8,495 bases of DNA from Myxococcales bacterium (lineage in GTDB: Bacteria > Myxococcota_A > Polyangia > Nannocystales > Nannocystaceae). The position numbers and the translations under genes are program-made. This document shows, piece after piece, positions 1 to 6,500 of the stretch. The stretch covers positions 1 to 8,495 of the forward strand of contig JAGQIT010000085.1 in NCBI GenBank assembly GCA_020431135.1, in the 5' to 3' direction. Under the pieces are notes generated by a model that did no database searches, was not told the DNA's origin, and saw only the letters and a list, made by a program, of their open reading frames with translations. Position 1 is the stretch's first letter. Each line of letters opens with the position of its first letter.

Positions 1-345
1 CGGCCCCAGCGATGAGCGCGGAGACGAGGTCGAGGGCCGAAGCGAGACGCACACCAGTGTCGGCGCCCGGACAGCCTGCGCTCACGGCCCGCGCGCGTGC
101 TCTCAGCCGTCTGCGGCAGACACACCCACACGCGGCCCAGCGATGAGCGCGCGGAGACGAGGACGAGGGGTCGAAGCGATAGGCACGCCGGCGTCGGCAA
201 GCGGACAGGCCGCGCGCCAACAGGCGCGCGCGAAGCCATGCCGCGGCCGAACCGACGACAGCGCTCGCGCCCCGCGCTAGGCCGCAGAGAGGCGCCTTCG
301 CGGCCCCAGCGATGAGCGCGGAGACGACGACAGCGCACGCGCTCC
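1..345. repeat. Degenerate tandem direct repeat array, cut at left edge
   Basis: A head motif (CGGCCCCAGCGATGAGCGCG followed by GAGACGA) occurs at 1-27 and again unchanged at 301-327. A third copy at 133-160 lacks one C and has an extra CG. The homology between the first two copies extends to about 85 bp: both continue with GAGG, a CGAGGG-like stretch, CGAAGCGA, a GTCGGC block and CGGACAG. The third copy jumps after the head straight to a tail (ACGACAGCGCACGCGCTCCGC) that matches 255-276 at the end of copy two, as if the middle had been deleted. Spacing is 132 then 168 bp. Small open frames over the array are in different phases in different copies, so the repeat looks noncoding. More copies may lie left of the window. 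Confidence 0.7.
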
Positions 346-499
346 GCACAGGGCGGAGTCCGGATTGATGCGCACGGCTGGGTCGGCACGGACTGCCTGC
401 AGCGCTACGCGCCCGCCCATGAGCGTACACGCGAACGAACGTCTGCACGACCGCAGAGCCGACGAACTGACGCGAACAGGCGGAGGCCGAGGGATGAAT

Positions 500-560
500 C
501 CTGCGGGTGGGCGTCGACGACGGTGGGCGCCGTCGGGGAGGGTCGACGCCCACCCGCAGG
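500..560. repeat. Perfect 19-bp inverted repeat with nested hairpin
   Basis: The left arm 500-518 (CCTGCGGGTGGGCGTCGAC) is the exact reverse complement of 542-560. The 23-nt interior contains its own 5-bp stem, GACGG at 519-523 with CCGTC at 530-534, around a 6-nt loop. As RNA this would be a long two-tier hairpin; as DNA it could extrude a cruciform. Six G residues follow at 560-565 and there is no T run on either side, so a canonical intrinsic terminator is unlikely. It could be a dispersed palindromic repeat, the terminator of a gene left of the window, or a protein-binding dyad. Confidence 0.85.
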
Positions 561-644
561 GGGGGAATCACGCGCGAAGGTCGAGGTCGCTAGCTTGAGC
601 GACCCCGTCGCGGCCAACCGAACTCCTGAAAAAGGCCCGCCCGA

Positions 645-680
645 CCTCGACGCCGAAAAGCGAGAACGGCGGCGTCGAGG
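645..680. repeat. Inverted repeat, 11-bp stem
   Basis: CCTCGACGCCG at 645-655 is the exact reverse complement of CGGCGTCGAGG at 670-680, separated by a 14-nt A-rich loop. No T run follows. Function is unknown. It is the second of three inverted repeats within about 280 bp of gene-free sequence. Confidence 0.7.
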
Positions 681-725
681 CCGAGCAGGGCACATCGTCG
701 GCGGGGCTCGAGCCAGCGCCCGCGA

Positions 726-775
726 TCGATTGGGCGATCGAACGCGGGCACCTCGACGGGTGGGCGCCCGATCGA
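726..775. repeat. Imperfect inverted repeat, 11-bp arms
   Basis: TCGATTGGGCG at 726-736 pairs with CGCCCGATCGA at 765-775, with one G-T wobble and a 28-nt interior. The DNA around it is dense in GATCGA and CGATCG words. The arms are short for such GC-rich DNA, so chance is a realistic alternative. Confidence 0.4.
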
Positions 776-879
776 GATGACAAGCTGGCGAGCTCGCGCG
801 GCGGCGACTGCCACGGAGGCAGAGGCTCGGTTGGGATCGTTCGCGGAGCCGCGTTCATCGGCCTTCGCGGCCGGCGCTC

Positions 880-1317
880 ATGCTTGGCAGGGCGCTTGCA
901 CGACGTCGCGCCCGTATGCCCGCATCAGGACTCACATCCCTCGTCTTCGTCTCAGCCTTGTTGTCAGTGTCGCCGCCAGAGGCGGCGAAGGAGCGCCCCT
1001 CAGCGAAGGGGGCGGAGCTCGCGATCGAGATCGTCGAGCGAGGTCAGGATGGGCCCGGGCGCTTCGGCTTCCTCGTCCCTGTCGACGGTCGCGTCGAGGC
1101 CTGGGTCGGCGAGGGCGACGCGGCCCGCCACTGCAAGGTCAAGGCGCGCCCCGCCGGTCGCGACGGGCAGCATCTCGATCTTCATTGCAGCGGGGATAAG
1201 GCGCATGAGCTTCGGGTGGAGGCGACGCGGAGCTTCGCGTCAGGGAAGCGGACCATGGTGGCCGAGGTCCAGCGGCCCGGGGGGTCGAAGAGCCAGGTCT
1301 TCGTCACCCTGCGCTAG
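880..1317 (+). CDS. Small putative secreted protein, unknown function
   Basis: I do not recognise this 145-residue protein. With the ATG at 880, the N-terminus has a basic segment (RALARRRAR, residues 4-12), then a hydrophobic stretch (about residues 16-31) and a small-residue site near PPEAA, which resembles a signal peptide. The mature part would be about 110 residues, rich in charged and beta-prone stretches. It has only two cysteines (in ARHCKV and LHCSGD), so a single disulfide in the periplasm is plausible. An alternative ATG at 916 would remove the positive charges from the signal peptide, so I prefer 880. Neither start has a clear Shine-Dalgarno sequence. Codon use matches the neighbouring genes (third positions mostly C/G), which supports real coding. 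The gene converges on the ADYC lipoprotein gene with a 42-bp gap. Confidence 0.65.
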   Translation: MLGRALARRRARMPASGLTSLVFVSALLSVSPPEAAKERPSAKGAELAIEIVERGQDGPGRFGFLVPVDGRVEAWVGEGDAARHCKVKARPAGRDGQHLDLHCSGDKAHELRVEATRSFASGKRTMVAEVQRPGGSKSQVFVTLR

Positions 1318-1323
1318 CAGGGC

Positions 1324-1348
1324 CGGCGGGCCCCCCAGGGGCCCGCCG
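1324..1348. terminator. Probable bidirectional terminator hairpin between convergent genes
   Basis: A perfect 11-bp GC stem (1324-1334 with 1338-1348) closes on a 3-nt CCA loop. It lies 7 bp after the stop of the small secreted-protein gene and 12 bp after the stop of the lipoprotein gene on the other strand. There is no T run on either side, which is common in very GC-rich genomes. Position and stem strength support a shared terminator. Confidence 0.6.
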
Positions 1349-1359
1349 CGCTGTCAGTC

Positions 1360-2403
1360 TCAGATGGCGAGCTTCGTCTGCACCTCGTCGCCGTACTTGC
1401 CGAGCGGCTCGGTCCCTTCGCACTTCGGGATCCCGCAGTGCGCCTCGACGTCCGCGTAGCTGACGCCCGCGTAGCGCGGCGTGCCGAGGCAGGCGGCGCC
1501 GCCGCCGACGAGCCAGTGGGCCTCGGTCTCCTTGCCGGGGTCGAAGAAGGCGTTGATGCCCCAGACTTCCTCGATCTGCAGCTTCTGCCCCGGCTTCGTC
1601 CAGGACTTCCCGTCCTTGCAGTAGTCGGCCCGAGCCACGCCGACCATCGCCTCGGTGCGCTCGTAGCCGAAGACGTAGAAGATGTAGCCCCAGCTGAGCT
1701 GGACCTTGCCGACCGCGCCCGAGCTGCAGCCGATGTACATCGTGTTGCCGCGCGAGATGAATTCCCCGGTCGCCGTGTCGACGTGGAGGTCACGGCTGAC
1801 GATCGTGTCGAGGGTGCCGGTGTCCGGGTCCTTCTCGCAGATGGGCGCGCCGTCGTCGATGCCCTCGAGGGACTTGACGATCGGGCCGCTCCCCGTCGAC
1901 GGGTAGTAGGTCCAGAAGTAGCTCCAGAAGGGGATCCCCGCGGGGGTGAAGTCGAAGCTCGCCCCCTCGATCTTGGTGATGATCTTCGAGTCGAGGACGC
2001 CGTCCTTGTCGTAGTCGAGGCGCAGGAGCCAGGTCGAGTCGACGAAGTCGGCGCCGCTGAAGACGGTGCCCTTCATCCACTGGCTCTCGCCGTAGATCTG
2101 GCTCTCCTCGACCCACAGGCGGTCACCCTTGCGCGGGTAGAGGCAGATCGTGTCCTTGCCGTACTGTCCGGGGCTGAGGCAGACCCGATCGACCGCGGCG
2201 TCGTCGTGGAGGACCCCGGTGAGGTCGATCTCGTTCCACTCGAAGTCGCCGAGGAAGGAGGTGTTGAAGCGGACACCGAAGCCGCCGCGCTCGTCGAGCT
2301 CTTGGTCAGCGCCGCTGTCGAGGTCGTAGTCCGGCTCGGCGTCGCAGCCGGCGGCGAGGGTGAGGGTGGCGGCCAGGGTGAAGATCTTGGAGAGGGTGTT
2401 CAT
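1360..2403 (-). CDS. ADYC-domain lipoprotein
   Basis: A 347-residue lipoprotein. The N-terminus is a type II signal peptide: Lys6, a hydrophobic run, then LAAG-C with the lipidated Cys at position 20. Asp at +2 would mark inner-membrane retention under the E. coli rule, but that rule may not hold here. The C-terminal half fits the ADYC domain family: a W-G-Y block (residues 238-240), the name-giving motif A-D-Y-C at 259-262 inside VARADYCKDGKSWT, a later W-G-I (281-283), EAHW (294-297) and AACLGTPRY (303-311). Besides Cys20 there are eight cysteines (75, 87, 189, 226, 262, 305, 323, 328), enough for four disulfides in the envelope. A D-Y-D-K-D-G-V-L-D stretch (130-138) resembles a calcium-binding loop. 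The molecular function of ADYC proteins is not known to me. The frame is open upstream to 2676, but that extension is Arg/Pro-rich and precedes the lipoprotein signal, so I place the start at 2403. A weak AGGA lies 14 nt upstream. It is divergent from the sigma factor gene. Confidence 0.88.
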   Translation of the reverse strand: MNTLSKIFTLAATLTLAAGCDAEPDYDLDSGADQELDERGGFGVRFNTSFLGDFEWNEIDLTGVLHDDAAVDRVCLSPGQYGKDTICLYPRKGDRLWVEESQIYGESQWMKGTVFSGADFVDSTWLLRLDYDKDGVLDSKIITKIEGASFDFTPAGIPFWSYFWTYYPSTGSGPIVKSLEGIDDGAPICEKDPDTGTLDTIVSRDLHVDTATGEFISRGNTMYIGCSSGAVGKVQLSWGYIFYVFGYERTEAMVGVARADYCKDGKSWTKPGQKLQIEEVWGINAFFDPGKETEAHWLVGGGAACLGTPRYAGVSYADVEAHCGIPKCEGTEPLGKYGDEVQTKLAI

Positions 2404-2421
2404 TGTCGTGCTCGCTTTCCT

Positions 2422-2458
2422 GGAGCGCCGGGGTTCGCCCAAACCCGCGCGGCGCTCC
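2422..2458 (-). promoter_or_regulatory. Two-tier stem-loop abutting the lipoprotein gene's ribosome site
   Basis: On the lipoprotein mRNA an 8-bp stem (GGAGCGCC at 2422-2429 with GGCGCTCC at 2451-2458) encloses a second 5-bp stem (2431-2435 with 2442-2446) and a 6-nt loop. The base of the hairpin ends exactly where the AGGA (2421-2418) begins, 18 nt before the ATG. A structure so close to the ribosome site could affect translation or mRNA stability. The pairing is seen in the sequence; the role is inferred. Confidence 0.5.
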
Positions 2459-2482
2459 GTCCGTGTTCTGCTTGGGGAGTGA

Positions 2483-2496
2483 TCGAGGGCCCTCGA
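2483..2496. promoter_or_regulatory. 14-bp perfect palindrome, operator candidate
   Basis: TCGAGGGCCCTCGA is fully self-complementary and lies in the divergent region between the lipoprotein and sigma genes, 80 bp before the lipoprotein start. It is followed directly by ACAATTGCGG, an AT-richer island. It could be an operator dyad. GC-rich palindromes of this length arise by chance, so confidence is low. Confidence 0.3.
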
Positions 2497-2513
2497 ACAA
2501 TTGCGGCTTTCTG

Positions 2514-2562
2514 AAAAAAAAATCGGCGGGAGAAAGCGCCCGCGGATCGGCGCGCGGGCGCT
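2514..2562 (-). promoter_or_regulatory. Hairpin followed by T9 tract in lipoprotein leader, attenuator-like
   Basis: Read on the lipoprotein strand, a perfect 10-bp GC stem (2562-2553 with 2544-2535, 8-nt loop) is followed by TTTC and, 12 nt after the stem, by nine consecutive T (2522-2514). No gene ends here on this strand, so it would act inside the leader of the lipoprotein mRNA if the promoter lies upstream of 2562. The gap between stem and T run is long for a standard terminator. The A/T run is remarkable in this composition and may instead be a promoter element. Confidence 0.35.
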
Positions 2563-2642
2563 CGTCGGCGCGCCCAATCGCTCTGGGGTTGCGCGCCCCC
2601 GGCCATCCCTCGAGAATTTGCACCAAATAAGAAGACCCCCTC

Positions 2643-2662
2643 CAAGCCGGTCAATCGGCTTG
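2643..2662 (+). promoter_or_regulatory. Small dyad just upstream of the sigma gene
   Basis: CAAGCCG at 2643-2649 pairs with CGGCTTG at 2656-2662 around a 6-nt GTCAAT spacer. It ends 13 nt before the ATG at 2676 and 31 nt before the alternative ATG at 2694. It could be an operator for autoregulation or a leader hairpin. No clear -35/-10 pair is visible, although the AT-richer stretch at 2611-2633 is the most promoter-like part of the divergent region. Confidence 0.35.
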
Positions 2663-2675
2663 CGACAGACGCGCA

Positions 2676-3332
2676 ATGGGGTCTCTATCCCCCATGCACC
2701 TCCGCTATCATCCGCAGGTGGTCCGCGACGAAGATCTCCTCGAGGCCTGGCGAAGCGGGGATGAGGACGCCGGGGTCGCGCTCTTTGAGCGCCACTACGA
2801 CGGCGTCGCCCGCTTCTTTAAGAGCAAGGCTTGGGACGCCTCCGCGGACCTGATCCAGCGGACGTTCCTCGCGTGCCTCGAGACCCGCGATCGCATGCGC
2901 GACGGCACGAGCTTCCGCTCGTACCTCTTCGGCATCGCCCGCAACATCCTCTTCGAGCACTACCGCGGCAAGCGACGCGACGGCCGTCGCCTCGACTTCG
3001 CCGAGCGCTCCCTCGAGGACCTCGGGGCGACGCCGACGACGGCGCTGGCGCGGGCGCAGGAGAGCCAGCTCCTCCTCCAGGGGCTGCGCCGGATCCCCCT
3101 CGAGCACCAGATGATCCTCGAGCTCTATTACTGGGAGGAGATGACCGCGGGCGAGATCGCCGGCGTTCTCGAGGTCCCCGAGGGGACCGCGAGGACGCGG
3201 ATCCGCCGGGCCAAGCAGCTCCTCGAGGGCGAGCTCAAGGCGCTGGCGACGACGCCGCAGATCCTCCAGAGCACGGTCTCCGACCTCGACAGCTGGGCCT
3301 CTCAGCTGCGCAACGCCCTCAAGGAGCGCTAG
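2676..3332 (+). CDS. ECF-type (sigma-70 family) RNA polymerase sigma factor
   Basis: A 218-residue two-domain sigma factor that would direct RNA polymerase to alternative promoters. Region 2 spans about residues 19-101: LLEAWRSGD and LFERHYDGVARFF at the start, region 2.2 at DLIQRTFLACLE (58-69), and SFRSYLFGIARNILFEHYRGKRR (79-101) covering regions 2.3-2.4. Region 4 spans about 131-188, with LRRIPLEHQMILELYYWEEMT and the helix-turn-helix GEIAGVLEVPEGTARTRIRRAKQ. About 30 residues follow region 4. Oddity: most ECF factors carry Q-E or Q-D in region 2.2, where acidic residues contact core polymerase; here it is Q61-R62-T63. No anti-sigma gene is visible nearby. The next gene on the same strand, 223 bp downstream, is a Ser/Thr kinase, as in sigma/kinase pairs known for phospho-controlled ECF factors. 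An in-frame ATG at 2694 is an equally possible start; neither has a good ribosome site. Confidence 0.92.
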   Translation: MGSLSPMHLRYHPQVVRDEDLLEAWRSGDEDAGVALFERHYDGVARFFKSKAWDASADLIQRTFLACLETRDRMRDGTSFRSYLFGIARNILFEHYRGKRRDGRRLDFAERSLEDLGATPTTALARAQESQLLLQGLRRIPLEHQMILELYYWEEMTAGEIAGVLEVPEGTARTRIRRAKQLLEGELKALATTPQILQSTVSDLDSWASQLRNALKER

Positions 3333-3555
3333 CGCCCGAGCGGGCCGCGGCGGAGACCTCCCCTTCGCTCGCGCCCGCCGACCGCCAGCGAATCGCGTCA
3401 GCGAGCGCTGCGTGAGCGCGACGCGGTCTCGTCGGCCGGTCGAGCGGAGAGGGGCGCAGACGCGGGGAGGCAATTGATCCGCGGCCGGCGGTCACTCCCT
3501 CAGCGGAGGGTCGCGCCGGCGCCCGCTGGCAATTGCCGACCCCCTGGGAGACCCT
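3333..3555. promoter_or_regulatory. Sigma-kinase intergenic region with two GGCAATTG motifs
   Basis: This 223-bp gap separates the sigma gene from the kinase gene. GGCAATTG occurs at 3469-3476 and 3528-3535; the second is part of the perfect palindrome GGCAATTGCC (3528-3537), 18 bp before the kinase GTG. A small stem (CCCTC 3497-3501 with GAGGG 3506-3510, AGCG tetraloop) lies between them. The size of the gap and the paired motifs suggest a separate promoter or operator for the kinase. Read-through from the sigma gene is not excluded, as I see no strong terminator after it. Confidence 0.4.
3546..3550 (+). promoter_or_regulatory. Ribosome binding site supporting the kinase GTG start
   Basis: GGGAG lies 5 nt before the GTG at 3556. 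It is the best Shine-Dalgarno match among the genes in this window and is the reason for choosing GTG 3556 as the kinase start. Confidence 0.6.
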
Positions 3556-6500
3556 GTGACCCAACCGAAGATCCCAAAACTCCTCGGCCTCGGCTTCGGC
3601 CGCGGCCGCGCGAAGCGCCCGCAGCTCGACGTCGTCGACGGAGGGAAGGCCGTGAAGGAACACGACAAGCTCGACGAGAGCCTCGCCCAGACCCAGGCGA
3701 GCGGCGACACGCAGGCCGGCGGCGAGGTCGATCGGGCGATCAGCCTCGCCCGGACGATGGCCGTGACCGCCGGGGCCGCGCGCGAGACCGCCGAGCGGGT
3801 CAAGGAGACCGGCCCGGCGAGCTTCGCCGAGACGGTCGCGCCCGCCGGCGACCTCGCGCCCGCGTCGTCGCCGGCGCTCGCCGAGAGCACGCCGGCGCTG
3901 ATGCGGACGATGGCCGCGACCGCCGACGAGCTCACGGACAGCGCCAAGCGCTCGGCCGGCGAGTCCTCTGGCCTCGAGAACAGCCTCGCGCGGACGATGA
4001 TCGCGACGGACCCGGGCGCCTCGGGCTCGCTCGAGGCCGAGGCGCTCGACGCCGAGTCCCTCGGCTTCGCCCGGACGATCACCCCGCAGGACGCCGCGCG
4101 CTCGCAGGGCTCGCGCGACTCTCGCGGCTCGCGGCCGTCGCTGCGCCGCGACGAGGCGATCACCGACGACCCTGACCTCGACAAGCGCGTCCTGGCGCCC
4201 GACGGCGACGACCGCCGCCTCAAGGACATGATCCGCGCCCGCCTCTTCCGCAAGAAGGCGGCGCCGGTGAAGATCGGCCGCTACACGATCCTCGACCGCC
4301 TCGGCGAGGGCGGCATGGGCGTCGTCTACACCGCCTACGACGACAAGCTCGAGCGCAAGGTCGCGATCAAGGTGATGCGCAGCGAGGGCGAGGGCGACTC
4401 GAACGGCCGCAACCGCCTCGTCCGCGAGGCCCAGGCGATGGCCCGCCTCAGCCACCCCAACATCGTCACCGTCCACGAGGTCGGCGAGGTCGACGGCCAG
4501 GTCTTCGTGGCGATGGAGTTCGTCCGCGGCCAGTCGCTCGACTTCTGGCTCCGCGAGGCCCGGCCGTGGCGCGAGGTCATCGACGTCTACGTCCAGGCGG
4601 GGCGCGGCCTCGCGGCGGCCCACGCCGCTGGGATCATCCACCGCGACTTCAAGCCCCACAACGTCCTCCTCGGCGAGGACGGCACCGCCAAGGTCCTCGA
4701 CTTCGGCCTCGCCAGGTCGATGGGACAGCTCACCGGCGAGGTCCCGGAGGAGGAGAAGGCGATGGTCCCCGCGGGCGAGCGCGGCCTCAGCCTCCTCGAT
4801 CAGCGGCTGACGCGGACCGGGGCGATCATGGGGACGCCGGCCTACATGGCGCCCGAGCAGCACCAGGGGACCGACGCGACGGCGAAGAGCGACCAGTTCT
4901 CGTTCTGCGTCGCCCTCTACGAGGCGCTCTACGGCGAGCTCCCCTTCGAGGCGACGTCGCTGGCGACGCTGATCGCGGCCGTCGTCGAGGGGACGATCAA
5001 GGAGCCGCCGAGCGGCTCGAAGGTCCCCGGCTGGCTGCGCAAGGTCGTCCTCCGCGGCCTCGCCGTCGAACCCGAGGTCCGCTACCCGACGATCGCCGAT
5101 CTCCTCGCCGCCCTCGGCCGCGACCCCGTCGCCCGCCGCAACCGCTGGCTGGCGACCGCCGGCTTCGCCGTCCTCGTCGGCGGCGCCGGCTTCGGCCTCG
5201 CCAGCGTCGGCGCGGCCGAGGCCGCGGTCTGCACCGACGCGACGCAGGAGATCGCCGCGGTCTGGAACGACGACGCCCGCGCCGCGGTCGAGGCCGCGAT
5301 CAAGGGGACCGGGGTCGCCTACGCCGACGAGACCTGGGAGAAGGTCGCGCCGAAGCTCGACGCCTACGCCGAGGGATGGGCGGCGATGCGCACCGAGGCC
5401 TGCGAGAGCCACCGCAGCGGCAAGCACTCGGCTCGCCTCTACGACCTCCAGACCGCGTGCCTCGACCTCCGCCTCGCCTCGCTCTCCGGGCTCGTAGGAG
5501 CCCTCCAGAGCGGCGACGGCGCGGTGGAGAACGCGGTCAACGCGGTCGCGTCGATCCCGGCTATCGACCTCTGCGCCGACACAGCGCGCCTCACCGCCGC
5601 CATCGCCCCACCTGAGGATGCAGCGACGGCCGACGCGGTTCATGAAGCCCGCATGAAGATCACCGAGGCCGCGAGCCATGAGCTTGCGGGCGACTACGAG
5701 GCGGCCGCATCGCTCCTTGACGCGGCGCAGGCCGCGGTGAAGGCCGGCGACTACGCTCCTCTGGCGGCAGAGCTCGACCTCGGCCGCGGGAGCCTGGCGC
5801 TGTCCATGCGTGATGGCGCCGCCGCGAAGGAGTCCCTCTCGACCGCGCTGTGGAGCGCGATCGCTGCCGGCCACGACCGCGCGGCCCTCGAGGCGGCGAC
5901 CAAGATCATCTTCGTCGAGTCGTTCCTCGCCGGCGACGGCGACGCCGCCCTCGAGAACGTCAACCTCTCCCGCTCGCTCGCCACGCGGACGAACGCGACC
6001 GCGTCCGAGGAGTACCTGCTCCTCAACAACATCGGCGTCGCGTATCAGGAGTCGGGCGCCCTCGTCGAGGCCCGCGAGGCCTACAACGCGGCCGTCGAGA
6101 AGATCGGCGCCTCCGACCACCGCGCCGGCCTCACTCTCGCGAACCTCGGCACGCTCGACCTCATGGCCTACGACTTCGCCGGTGCCCGCGACGCGTTCAA
6201 GCGCGCGCAGGCGATCCTCGAAGCGACGCTCGGCGCGAGCCACCCTGACACGATCCTGACGAGGCTCAACCTCGCCTACGCGCTCCTCGGCAGCGGCGCC
6301 GTCGATGACGCGAGCGCCGAATTCGCCGCGCTCGAACCACTCGCGCTCGCCTCTCTCGGCGCGCAGAGCCCCGCGCTCGAGTGGTTCAACCACGGCAAGG
6401 CGAACGCGCTTGCGGCCCGACGCGAGCACGACTCGGCGGTCGCCCTCTTCCGCGACACCCGCGCCCCCGCGCTCGAGCACCGCGGCCTCGAGGATCAGCT

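Larger units (their letters stand above)
346..879. other. Gene-free region with inverted repeats
   Basis: I find no credible gene here. Short open frames exist on both strands, but they overlap one another, are Arg/Ser/Pro-rich and of low complexity, and show no domain, signal peptide or ribosome binding site. Visible structure is limited to three inverted repeats (500-560, 645-680, 726-775), listed separately. The upstream control of the small gene starting at 880 should lie at the right end of this stretch, but no clear -35/-10 pair is visible. Confidence 0.6.

Noticed and set aside
1..345. CRISPR array
   Set aside because: Repeats are 27 bp or longer with diverged 105-140 bp intervals that are themselves partly homologous. 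There is no regular unique spacer pattern and no cas gene.
97..858. Several 70-96 codon frames on both strands before the first gene
   Set aside because: They overlap each other, are Arg/Ser/Pro-rich, have no ribosome sites, and do not keep phase across the tandem repeats.
1438..2514. 358-codon open frame on the plus strand opposite the lipoprotein gene
   Set aside because: Composition artefact: the opposite strand carries a clear lipobox and ADYC motif, and this translation is low-complexity Val/Ala/Glu/Asp.
2404..2676. N-terminal 91-residue extension of the lipoprotein (start at 2676)
   Set aside because: The extension is Arg/Pro-rich and would bury the lipoprotein signal peptide inside the protein. 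It also covers the divergent promoter region.
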